This document shows positions 16,526 to 24,507 of a DNA stretch of 34,324 nucleotides, in pieces. Every line of letters begins with the position of its first letter. The stretch's first letter is position 1. A model generated the notes under the pieces. The model searched no databases. It was not told the origin of the DNA and was given only the letters and a program-made list of their open reading frames with translations. Origin of the DNA: Candidatus Muiribacterium halophilum (GTDB lineage Bacteria > Muiribacteriota > Muiribacteriia > Muiribacteriales > Muiribacteriaceae); assembly GCA_023228995.1 (NCBI GenBank), contig JALOAD010000039.1:1-34324 (forward strand), in the 5' to 3' direction. The position numbers and the translations under genes are program-made.

Positions 16526-16556
16526 AGATCCCGGCTCAGAATCGTACCGGGATGAC
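16526..16556. repeat. GTCATCCC-type hairpin (inverted orientation)
   Basis: AGATCCCGG, CTCAGAATCGTA and CCGGGATGAC form a 7-bp stem (ATCCCGG/CCGGGAT). This is the same unit as at 120-150, in the opposite orientation. Confidence 0.8.
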
Positions 16557-16630
16557 AAAAACAAATGAAGTTAATGAGTTGAGGGAGTTGAGGATTTCAA
16601 ACCTGCGAATAGTGAAACACATAATACAGT

Positions 16631-16812
16631 TAGCACAAATTTATCATTTTATGATAAATTTGCTAGTTAGCAACTACTTTGTAGCCTAGTTAGCACTCGC
16701 TTCGCTCGTTAGTAAAGACCTTTGGTCTAGTTAAAAACCTTACTAAAACTCGTCAGAGATTGCTTGCTAGGAATATTTATATTCCTTTCACTAAAAAAGC
16801 AATAGCTTTTTT
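16631..16812. repeat. Short hairpin array 2
   Basis: A string of short inverted repeats of different sequence. CAAATTTATCAT-TTT and its complement (16636-16662) form a perfect 12-bp stem. Then come CTAC-TTT-GTAG (16674-16684), AGACC-TTT-GGTCT (16116 + 500, i.e. 16616-offset corrected: 16716-16728), AGGAATA-TTTA-TATTCCT (16769-16786) and AAAAAAGC-AATA-GCTTTTTT (16793-16812). The linker CTAGTTAGC occurs identically at 16663-16671 and 16686-16694. Between them CTCGCTTCGCTCG (16696-16708) holds, on the other strand, GCGAAGC, a very stable mini-hairpin. The last unit could also terminate transcription in either direction. This fills most of the 405-bp gap between the LplT-like and kinase genes. 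Confidence 0.75.
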
Positions 16813-16869
16813 TCACTGTTTTTCACCCCTTCACTCTTCAACTCTTTAACTCTACAACATTTTTTTATT

Positions 16870-19776
16870 TCAATCTTTTAAATTCTTTTGTACTTTTTCA
16901 ATAAGTTCATCAATTTTAAAAGGTTTAGATAGATAATCATCAAAACCAGCTTCTCTGCATATTTTTTCATCTTCAGGCGAAGCATGAGCTGTCAATGCAA
17001 TTATATTTACCTTTTCAAGATTATTTTCTTTAACATATTGTTTTATTTTACTTAAAGCTACAAATCCATCCATAATAGGCATTTGTAAATCTAAAAAAAC
17101 AAGTTTTATATCTTTTGTATTTTTATATAATTCATAAGCTTTTTTACCATTGTGACATATAATTACTTCAAAACCTTGTACCTTTAAAATATTAGAAAAA
17201 AGCTCAGTATTTTCAATAACATCATCTACAACAAGTATTTTTTGATTATTTCCAATTATTATATCTTTATTTTTAACATCAAAAATATTTGGATTTTTGA
17301 AATCCATTTTTATATATGGAATTTTAAGTTTAAATGTAGAACCTTTATCCATTTCTGAATCAACACTTAGACTTCCACCAAGTAGTTGAGCAAGTTTTCT
17401 TGAAATAGCAAGTCCAAGTCCAACTCCACCGTATTCTCTGGTAAATGATGCATCAACTTGAGTGAATTTATCAAAAATATATTCGAGTTTATCTTTTGGA
17501 ATTCCAACTCCAGAATCTTTTACCCAAATTTCAATTGAATTATCAATAATCTCAAAATCAAGTTCAATAACTCCTTTTTTGGTAAATTTAAAAGCATTTG
17601 AAAGAAGATTAATAATAATTTGTTTGATTCGAGTACTATCAGACATAAGATATATTTTACCTTCTTCTGGAGTATTTATATTAAGAATAACATCCAGTCT
17701 TTTAGAAGTTTCATGTTCAAAAAGTCGTCCAATATCATAAAATATATTATTAAGATCAAAACCTGAAAAACCAACTTCAATTTCATTAGCTTCAATTTTT
17801 GCAAGATCAATTATATCATTTATAAGAACAAGAAGATGATTTGAAGAATTAATAATATTATTAATAAATTTAAACTGTTTTTCATCAAGTTCAGTTCTTT
17901 TAAGAAGACCTGCAAAACCAAGTATTGAAGTCATAGGAGTTCTAATTTCATGCGACATATTTGCAAGGAATTCTGTTTTTAGTTTATCAGCTCTTTCAGC
18001 CTGTTCTTTTGCTTCAATAAGATATCTTTCAGTTTCTTTTTGTTTTGTAATATCTCTTATAGAAACCATTCTTACAGATTTACCCGAAAATCTTGCGTAT
18101 TTTGCTCTAACCTCAACTAAAACATCCTGACCATTCTTTTTTATAATAACTGTTTCATAAGGCTCTGTATCGTTTTGATCAATTTTAGACTTAACAAAAT
18201 CAACATAAGCTGGATGAATAAAATCTAAAGTACTTTTACCAAGAAGTTCTTCTCTTGAATAACCAAATACTTTGATAAGTTCTTGATTTACATCTATTAT
18301 TTCATCATCTGCATGAATTAATAAAGAGTCAAAAGAAGCATCAGTTATAGCTTTTAACCTTTCTTCGCTTTCTCTTACTTCATTAAACAATACTTTTTGT
18401 TTTGAAATTTCTTTTTCAAGCACAATATTTGTTTTTAAAAGTTCATCTGTTCTTTCTTCAATTAGTTTTTCTAAAACATCACTATTTTTTTTTAATTCCT
18501 CAAAATTCATATTTCTATACTCAATCATAGAATTTGCAGCTTTCGCAAGCTCAATAAACTCGTAAAATGCAAATTTTTCTGTATCAAGAATAACTTTTTG
18601 TTTTGTAGTTTTTTTAAAAAAATCAATAAATGTAGCAATATCTTTAGAAGTTTTTTTGGAAAAGAAATACACCAAAAATATTGAAAAAATAAACAATCCT
18701 GAAAGAGTAAACAATATATTAACAGTATTTTCAATTATATATTTATTAATAATCTCTTGTTTGGATAAAATTGTCTTTTCAATATCATCTACAAAAAAAC
18801 CAGAACAAATAATAAGTTCTTCTTCTGCAATATATTTCACATAAGCTATTTTTTTTCTCTTATTGCTTTTTACACCTTCTTCTTGGTGATAGTAATAATA
18901 AGAAATAAAACCTTCACCTTTACCATCTATTATCCTCATAAGATCTTTTACATATACTTTTTGATCAATATCAGAAAAAGTATTTATATTTTTACCTATA
19001 AATTCTTCTTGAGGATAACAAATTAATAATCCATCTTTTTTAAGTATATAAACATAATTATTATTGTCATATCTATAATTAATATAAGTGTTTAAAAGTT
19101 CAGATATTCTCTGTTTTTTCACCTCATTATAATAATCTCCAGCCCCAAAATAAAAATTAAGTTTTTTATAAGCCAATACATAAGAAATTTTTGGATATAA
19201 AACTTCACCTTGTTTTTCTGGCATTTGCCAAAAAGCTTTTACAAATCCACCTTCTTCTAATAATGAGGTTTTTATCTCTTCTTGAATAACTTTTTTACCA
19301 AAATTATCTTCTAGATTATAAACATCTTTACCTTCAATTTCGCGATTAATCGGATATAAAATATCTTTACCTTGAAGTGTTGCTGCAAAATAATATCCAC
19401 GACCATCATTAAACCTAATATCTCTAATACTTTCTATAAAAATATTCAAAATATCTTCTTTAGATTGCTCATCTTTTAAATTTTCATAAAGATTATCAAT
19501 AACTGAATAAAGTTCTAAAACTCTATTTTTTAGATCTTCTTTAAGAACTTCTTCTGTTTCATGTATTTCTCTTTTAATCTGACTCTCAACCTTTTCAACT
19601 TCAATTTTTATAATGTTTTTTTGATTAGCAATATGTTCTTCTCTTAATCTTTGTTTTTCAGCATCAAAATTTTTGCGTTCAAAATGAATCCAAACATAAG
19701 CAGTAAGAGAAAAAGATAATAAAAGAACAATTATTACATTATATAAATGTGTCTTTGAAAGACTGTTTTTATTCAA
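16870..19776 (-). CDS. Hybrid sensor histidine kinase with periplasmic Cache sensor
   Basis: 968 residues. TM1 is at about 12-30 and TM2 at about 349-371. Between them lie two Cache-like modules, each with a YYF/YVYILKKDG-type strand and a closing FYFGAGDYYN or IICSGFFVDD. A coiled coil (about 430-478) leads to a PAS domain (about 479-590), then HisKA with MSHEIRTPM (phospho-acceptor H609) and HATPase with N box NLLSNAFKF, DSGVGIP and GGVGLGLAIS. A C-terminal receiver has FLDLQMP with phospho-acceptor D896. Small periplasmic ligands are the usual Cache signals; the ligand here is unknown. It starts with TTG after TATGGAG, and a terminator ends 12 nt upstream, leaving no room for its own promoter. 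No separate response regulator or HPt gene is in the window. Confidence 0.92.
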   Translation of the reverse strand: MNKNSLSKTHLYNVIIVLLLSFSLTAYVWIHFERKNFDAEKQRLREEHIANQKNIIKIEVEKVESQIKREIHETEEVLKEDLKNRVLELYSVIDNLYENLKDEQSKEDILNIFIESIRDIRFNDGRGYYFAATLQGKDILYPINREIEGKDVYNLEDNFGKKVIQEEIKTSLLEEGGFVKAFWQMPEKQGEVLYPKISYVLAYKKLNFYFGAGDYYNEVKKQRISELLNTYINYRYDNNNYVYILKKDGLLICYPQEEFIGKNINTFSDIDQKVYVKDLMRIIDGKGEGFISYYYYHQEEGVKSNKRKKIAYVKYIAEEELIICSGFFVDDIEKTILSKQEIINKYIIENTVNILFTLSGLFIFSIFLVYFFSKKTSKDIATFIDFFKKTTKQKVILDTEKFAFYEFIELAKAANSMIEYRNMNFEELKKNSDVLEKLIEERTDELLKTNIVLEKEISKQKVLFNEVRESEERLKAITDASFDSLLIHADDEIIDVNQELIKVFGYSREELLGKSTLDFIHPAYVDFVKSKIDQNDTEPYETVIIKKNGQDVLVEVRAKYARFSGKSVRMVSIRDITKQKETERYLIEAKEQAERADKLKTEFLANMSHEIRTPMTSILGFAGLLKRTELDEKQFKFINNIINSSNHLLVLINDIIDLAKIEANEIEVGFSGFDLNNIFYDIGRLFEHETSKRLDVILNINTPEEGKIYLMSDSTRIKQIIINLLSNAFKFTKKGVIELDFEIIDNSIEIWVKDSGVGIPKDKLEYIFDKFTQVDASFTREYGGVGLGLAISRKLAQLLGGSLSVDSEMDKGSTFKLKIPYIKMDFKNPNIFDVKNKDIIIGNNQKILVVDDVIENTELFSNILKVQGFEVIICHNGKKAYELYKNTKDIKLVFLDLQMPIMDGFVALSKIKQYVKENNLEKVNIIALTAHASPEDEKICREAGFDDYLSKPFKIDELIEKVQKNLKD

Positions 19777-19788
19777 CTAATTCTCCAT

Positions 19789-19820
19789 AAAAAAAAGGGT
19801 AGATTCATCAACCTACCCTT
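19789..19820 (-). terminator. Intrinsic terminator between the phospholipase D-like and sensor kinase genes
   Basis: On the minus strand AAGGGTAG, a 10-nt loop and CTACCCTT form an 8-bp stem followed by a run of eight T in all. The ribosome binding site and TTG start of the kinase gene follow at once, so kinase mRNA must arise from read-through unless there is a promoter inside the terminator or the upstream gene. Confidence 0.85.
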
Positions 19821-19841
19821 AGTATATATTAATTTTAACAA

Positions 19842-21197
19842 TTAAAACAGTATATCAGAAAAAACTCCTATTATTTTTTCGCCAAAGTTAAGTTTGGCAG
19901 GTTTTACTGATCTGTTTTCCCAATCATCCATAAAAATATTTTCATAAACATAAGCAAGTTCTCTACTTTTAAATATTGTAAATGCTTCATAATTAGAGCG
20001 CATTGCACCACTTGTAAAGTTTGTAGAACCAAGACCTACATATTCACCATCTACAATAGAAAGTTTCATATGAAGTTCTTGACCAGGTAAAATATCATAA
20101 TGTCTAACTTCAGCATCTAATTCAGGTTTTTCTTTATTAAGTTTTTGAAAAACACCTACTGCTTTATTATTCGGACCACCTTTCCAATCAAGAGAATAAA
20201 GATGAATAGCTGGATCAAGTAATATCTTGACTACAACCCCCCTTTTAGCAGCTTTTGCAACAGATTTAAGTATATCTTTTTCATTAAAAAGAAGTTGTTC
20301 AATATAAATACTGTTTTTAGCATTATCAAACATTCTTATAAGAGCTTCTTTTGTATTATTACCATAAGGAGCAGTAACAGTGGTAACTGCTTCAGCTTTA
20401 AGATAACCTCTAGTACTGATTCTGTTTTTCATAATATTTTCTGACTCATTTCTATTAAATTTAGATATTTTTGAATAGTCCTTTTCATTAGCATATCCAC
20501 AAATCCAGTTATTAATAAAAACTTTTTCAATTTCTTCAACATAAGGACCAACAACTTCAACCATTGAATCACGATTTTTAGCAACAGTATCAGCAAAATT
20601 CATACCACCAATCATAGCAATTTTTGAATCAACAATTATTATTTTACTATGATCTATTTTAACAAGACCAGGAGTATCAAGAAACTTAGTTTCAGCATGA
20701 ACTACTGGAAGTCCTGCACTTACTGCAAGAGATATTTTTTCATAATAAGGAGGTTTTACAACTTCTCCACTTCTTGTAGTATTTCTAAAAAAATCCTCTT
20801 CAAAAAATTCCTGAACTTCACCATCAGAAATAGAATCTTTAGGTTCAGGAAGAACACAATAAACTTTTACTCCTTGCTCCATTTTACTTTTAAGAATTTT
20901 TATAATCTTTTCACCAAGTTTACCGCCAAAAAGATACATATTAAACATTATAGATTCTTCAGCACTTTCCATAAGTTGTAAAGCATGAGGAAAAACTTCA
21001 TCTTTATCAACAAGCACTTTTATACCACATTCTTTGTAATTTTCAAAATCAAGAGGAATAATATAAGGTTCTATGCTTTCCTTATAATAAGCTCGATGTC
21101 TTCCAGGAAAAATAAAAGGTTTATCATACCATTTACTCTCTGCATAAACGCTAAAACAAAATACTGTAATCATTAACAAACTAATAGTTTTTTTCAT
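19842..21197 (-). CDS. Exported phospholipase D / cardiolipin synthase-like protein
   Basis: About 451 residues. The signal peptide is at about residues 1-19, with the cleavage site after SVYA. Two HKD motifs follow, HSKIIIVDSKIAMIGGMNF and HMKLSIVDGEYVGLGSTNF, the paired active site of the PLD superfamily. These enzymes transfer phosphatidyl groups to water or an alcohol through a phospho-histidine. With a cleavable signal and no other membrane segment it should act in the periplasm or outside the cell. I start at the ATG at 21197 with GGAGG upstream; the longer frame to 21227 overlaps the neighbouring gene and has no such site. It forms an operon with the NlpC/P60-like gene and ends in a strong terminator. 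Confidence 0.88.
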   Translation of the reverse strand: MKKTISLLMITVFCFSVYAESKWYDKPFIFPGRHRAYYKESIEPYIIPLDFENYKECGIKVLVDKDEVFPHALQLMESAEESIMFNMYLFGGKLGEKIIKILKSKMEQGVKVYCVLPEPKDSISDGEVQEFFEEDFFRNTTRSGEVVKPPYYEKISLAVSAGLPVVHAETKFLDTPGLVKIDHSKIIIVDSKIAMIGGMNFADTVAKNRDSMVEVVGPYVEEIEKVFINNWICGYANEKDYSKISKFNRNESENIMKNRISTRGYLKAEAVTTVTAPYGNNTKEALIRMFDNAKNSIYIEQLLFNEKDILKSVAKAAKRGVVVKILLDPAIHLYSLDWKGGPNNKAVGVFQKLNKEKPELDAEVRHYDILPGQELHMKLSIVDGEYVGLGSTNFTSGAMRSNYEAFTIFKSRELAYVYENIFMDDWENRSVKPAKLNFGEKIIGVFSDILF

Positions 21198-21207
21198 AAT
21201 TTCCCTC

Positions 21208-22776
21208 CTACCATGAGTATTCTTCAATATTTATTGCATTTCTTGTAACAGGTGCTCCAGGAAAATTCCCATATTCAGAACCTTCCTCTTCAAGAAGACT
21301 AACAAGTTTTTCAAAAGCATTATCTTTAACTTTTTTACCATTATGTGCAAAATAAACAAGTTCAAAAGGTCTTTCTTCGCCAGGACCACAACCAACAGCT
21401 ATATCATCAGGAGAAATCGACCATGAACCAGCAACTTCTTTAACTCTAAAAGGAATTCCTTTCATAACTTGATATGGAAGCTCAGAACAGACAATAAGAT
21501 CATTTGAATTAACATCAAAAGTAAAATCATAATCAGTGCCAAGATATTTAAATGATTCTACAAGAACATTTTTAATATATCCATCAGTTCTTAATTTTTC
21601 ACCAAAAAATTCTTCTTTTAATCTCAAAACAAGAACATCATCAACTTTAAGAAAATGTTCAAGCGGATTAAGAGTTGTTCCAGGTCTTAAAGCTTCAATA
21701 ACATCATTTGTCATATAATAAGAAAAATTTCTTCCTTCTTTTGCAGCAAGATATGTAATTTTATCAGAAATAATATCTTTATAATTTCTTAACAAATCAT
21801 TAAAAAGCATTTTAGGCTGACCTGAATAAATAGCAACATGACCAAAATGACCAGGTATGAATTTATCAGTAAGAAGAAAACCAGCTTTTTCAAGTAAAAT
21901 ATCACCAGGTTGAAGTTTAAGATATAATTCTGGCATAATTTCATCAGCATTAACAAAAGGTTCTCTATCACTCTTAAGACCACCTGCAATATTCCCAAAC
22001 AATCTAGAAATTTTCATCTTAAAACTACTAAACATAGAACTAAGAGAATCCTTATCATCAGAAAAAACACTTCCTAAAATACTAAACCATTTTTTAAAAA
22101 AGCCCTGTTCAGATAGTTTTGCAAGCATTTCACTGTTTTTCATAAATTGAAGTATATAAAGTAATTCTTCATCATTTTGAGAAATATTTACATTTGATAT
22201 AATATCCTCAAATTTCTCGCAATTTGCAATAAGTGTATCTGGATTATATTTTGACTTCCATTCAGCAAGTAAAGACTCAAAAGAAGAACCAGATTGTTTT
22301 GCAAGAAAATTAACTTTATTTCTTATAACAGAATTATCCTCAAACTTTTCATAAAAATATCTAGAGTTTTCATATTGAAGAAGCTTTGAAACAATACCAA
22401 TACCCAAAAGTTTAGCTTCAAATTTAACTTTATCTTGCTGAGAAATACCTCTTACATCTTGAGGTATACCCCGATTTCTAAAATTAATTACATCTTCCCA
22501 ATTTCTAGAAAGTTCACGCTGAATTGAAAGATATTTTTCAAAAGACCTTTCTATAACAATATGAAGATCAGAAGAAATAGCGAATTTTTCATTTGGAACA
22601 ACATAAGAATCAACAGTTTTTTTAAGAATGTCAAAACTATCTTTACATTGAATAAAATTTTTCATTCTCTTCTTAAAAACAAGCTCAGACTGAGAATTTC
22701 TGGAATTTTGAATAGTAAAAGAAAAACAAGAAATAAACATAGCAAATATCAAAAAACTAAATAAGGATTTTTTCAT
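21208..22776 (-). CDS. Exported permuted NlpC/P60-like (YiiX-type) protein
   Basis: 522 residues. An N-terminal hydrophobic signal (about 1-20) ends near FISC, so it could be a lipoprotein with an atypical lipobox. A helical region of about 250 residues is followed by the catalytic domain. LQPGDILLEK and IPGHFGHVAIYSG give the His, and DLIVCSELPYQV gives the Cys, in the permuted order typical of YiiX/LRAT-like NlpC/P60 proteins. Members cleave amide or ester bonds in peptides or lipids. Ten bases downstream lies a secreted PLD-like enzyme, which favours a lipid or envelope substrate, as inference. GGGAGG precedes the ATG. Confidence 0.8.
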   Translation of the reverse strand: MKKSLFSFLIFAMFISCFSFTIQNSRNSQSELVFKKRMKNFIQCKDSFDILKKTVDSYVVPNEKFAISSDLHIVIERSFEKYLSIQRELSRNWEDVINFRNRGIPQDVRGISQQDKVKFEAKLLGIGIVSKLLQYENSRYFYEKFEDNSVIRNKVNFLAKQSGSSFESLLAEWKSKYNPDTLIANCEKFEDIISNVNISQNDEELLYILQFMKNSEMLAKLSEQGFFKKWFSILGSVFSDDKDSLSSMFSSFKMKISRLFGNIAGGLKSDREPFVNADEIMPELYLKLQPGDILLEKAGFLLTDKFIPGHFGHVAIYSGQPKMLFNDLLRNYKDIISDKITYLAAKEGRNFSYYMTNDVIEALRPGTTLNPLEHFLKVDDVLVLRLKEEFFGEKLRTDGYIKNVLVESFKYLGTDYDFTFDVNSNDLIVCSELPYQVMKGIPFRVKEVAGSWSISPDDIAVGCGPGEERPFELVYFAHNGKKVKDNAFEKLVSLLEEEGSEYGNFPGAPVTRNAINIEEYSW

Positions 22777-22879
22777 AAATTTCCTCCCAAAATTAACTTT
22801 ATTAATTTTAACATATTTTTGAGCAAAAAAGTATCAGTTTTTTTAAATACATATAAAAATAAATCTAATAAATTTTGTA

Positions 22880-23488
22880 TTATACTAAAAACTCAGCAAT
22901 TACTCTTGCTGGAGCTCCATTAGCATTTGTTAATTTTATTGGAAGAGCATAAATTTTAAATTGTTTAGGAAGATTATCTGAATTTATTGTATTTTCTACA
23001 ATAAAAATATTATTTTTAAATAATATTTTATGAGCTTCATAAGGAAAATTATCAGGAGTCCACGAATCAAGTATAAGCCCTTTTATATTAAGTGAAGCGA
23101 TTTTTTGAGCACATTTTGGAGTTATTACAGGATTTTTAGAATAAAAAAGTTTAGTATTTTTATAATTTTTCCACCATAAAGTTCTTATAAATAAAAAAGG
23201 AGTATTAATACTTTGAGGAATACAATTTTCTGTAATAACTTTATCATGACAATCAATAAGAGTAGTAAGTCCAACAAAATCCTCAATATTATATTCATCA
23301 AGTTTTTTGCCGTTTTCAAGCATATGCAAAGGAGAATCAATATGAGTTCCAAAATGATTCGACATATATAAACTTGTTACATTATTTCCATCTCTTTTAA
23401 ATATTGCAGTAGCTTTTTCAATAAAAGAAGTATCACCAGGATAAACAGGAGTGTTTTTATCAATATTCATTGTAAGATCAATTATCAT
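22880..23488 (-). CDS. Cyclase-family metal-dependent hydrolase (kynurenine formamidase-like)
   Basis: 202 residues. HFGTHIDSPLH near residues 45-55 is the metal-binding signature H-x-G-T-H-x-D-x-P-x-H of the cyclase/KynB family. The N-terminal IIDLTMNIDKNTPVYPGD and C-terminal LTNANGAPARVIAEF also fit. The family includes arylformamidase and isatin hydrolase; no tryptophan-degradation gene is nearby, so I leave the substrate open. The length is normal. AAGGAT stands 11 nt before the ATG. A 3'-end repeat carrying a promoter-like pair lies about 70 nt upstream and could drive it. Confidence 0.85.
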   Translation of the reverse strand: MIIDLTMNIDKNTPVYPGDTSFIEKATAIFKRDGNNVTSLYMSNHFGTHIDSPLHMLENGKKLDEYNIEDFVGLTTLIDCHDKVITENCIPQSINTPFLFIRTLWWKNYKNTKLFYSKNPVITPKCAQKIASLNIKGLILDSWTPDNFPYEAHKILFKNNIFIVENTINSDNLPKQFKIYALPIKLTNANGAPARVIAEFLV

Positions 23489-23559
23489 AATCAGTTTTAT
23501 CCTTATTATAGCTTTTATATTGCTTATATTGAACCTAAATTAACACTAATATAATTTAT

Positions 23560-23601
23560 ACTTATAATTGTTCTATTTTGTCAATGTCAAGAACCGACAC
23601 C
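23560..23601. repeat. 3'-end repeat, copy 4 of 4 (supplies sirtuin C-terminus)
   Basis: A 42-bp copy. Here the sirtuin gene reads it in a third frame, giving GCRFLTLTK and a TAG stop. TTGACA-18 bp-TATAAG is retained, pointing at the cyclase-family gene, and a second overlapping TTGACA is 18 bp from TATAAA. Confidence 0.85.
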
Positions 23602-24298
23602 CTAACATATCAAGATCTTCATTAATAATTAATTCTGCATAATTATCAAGATTTGTTTTATCATTATTTAAAATTACAAGTTTAGCTTTGTTTTCAACTG
23701 CATAAACTGGCAACCATGAAGCAGGAACAACATTAAGCGAACTTCCGATTACAATAAAAAGATCAGATTTGGAAGATATTTTAATACATTTTTGAATATG
23801 TTTTACTTGTTCTGAAAAAAACACAACATCTGGTCTTATTGTATTATCACAAGAACATTTTGGAATTTCACTGTTTTTCACTTTATCAATTATTATATCA
23901 GCATTATGATGTTTTCCGCATTTTTCACAATAAAATTTTTTAAGACTTCCATGAATTTCATATATATTTTTATTACCTGCTTCTTCATGAAGATTATCAA
24001 TATTTTGAGTTATAATAGTTTGAATTTTGCCGTTTTTTTCAAGTTCGGCAAGTATTTTATGCATTTTTGTAATTTTTATATCAATTTCAAGAATTTCTTT
24101 AAGATAACCATAAAAAATTGAAGGATCTCTTCTAAAATAATCAATATTAAAAAGAATATCTTGAGGATATTTCTTATAAATACCATTACTGCTTCTAAAA
24201 TCTGGTATTCCTGAATTAGTCGAAATACCAGCACCAGTAAAAACTACAGTATTTTTAGCATTATCAATTAAATCTTTTAATATCTTAATTTTTTTCAT
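23573..24298 (-). CDS. Sir2-family NAD-dependent protein deacylase (sirtuin)
   Basis: 241 residues. The NAD-binding GAGIST is at 22-27, followed by GIPDFRS, QNIDNLH with N99/D101 and the catalytic H116 (EIHGS). A zinc site is formed by C124, C127, C148 and C150, and GSSLNVVPA closes the NAD pocket. It should remove acyl groups from lysines using NAD in the cytoplasm. The last nine residues (GCRFLTLTK) come from a dispersed repeat, so the usual C-terminal helix is cut short. There is no ribosome binding site; a strong promoter ends 6 nt before the ATG, so the mRNA is probably leaderless. Confidence 0.93.
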   Translation of the reverse strand: MKKIKILKDLIDNAKNTVVFTGAGISTNSGIPDFRSSNGIYKKYPQDILFNIDYFRRDPSIFYGYLKEILEIDIKITKMHKILAELEKNGKIQTIITQNIDNLHEEAGNKNIYEIHGSLKKFYCEKCGKHHNADIIIDKVKNSEIPKCSCDNTIRPDVVFFSEQVKHIQKCIKISSKSDLFIVIGSSLNVVPASWLPVYAVENKAKLVILNNDKTNLDNYAELIINEDLDMLGCRFLTLTK

Positions 24299-24304
24299 AG
24301 CTTT

Positions 24305-24333
24305 ATTATACCATAAAAATAGATTTTTTTCAG
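24305..24333 (-). promoter_or_regulatory. Promoter giving a likely leaderless sirtuin mRNA
   Basis: CTGAAA (24328-24333), a 17-bp spacer and TATAAT (24305-24310), with TGG in front making an extended -10. Only 6 nt separate the -10 from the ATG, so transcription should start at or next to the A of the start codon. Confidence 0.65.
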
Positions 24334-24350
24334 CATATACCCAACAAAGA

Positions 24351-24450
24351 GATTAAAAAAATATGTCTGACAGCAATTACGAGAACTCGTTAGAAGTTTT
24401 TCAATTATATTAAATCATGTAGGAGTTTCTATAAACAAAAGCAAAAAAAA
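24351..24450. repeat. Dispersed repeat, copy B
   Basis: GATTAAAAAAATATGTCTGA and the following CAGCAATTACG (24351-24381) match 33950-33980 without a mismatch. 24374-24450 matches the reverse complement of 432-511. The copy therefore links the element at 33950 with that at 432 and looks like a one-ended or decayed element. Confidence 0.7.
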
Positions 24451-24475
24451 AGCGTACAATTAAGCACGCTTTTTT
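24446..24475 (-). terminator. Intrinsic terminator after alkaline phosphatase
   Basis: AAAAAAGCGT (24446-24455) pairs with ACGCTTTTTT (24466-24475), a 10-bp stem with a 10-nt loop and T-runs on both sides. It is placed 32 nt after the phoA stop. Confidence 0.8.
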
Positions 24476-24507
24476 AACTTAAACAATAAAATTTATTACA
24501 AAAATAT

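Noticed and set aside
20649-21176. Plus-strand frames antisense to the phospholipase D-like gene
   Set aside because: Low-complexity Phe/Ile/Lys composition without start signals; shadows of the real gene.
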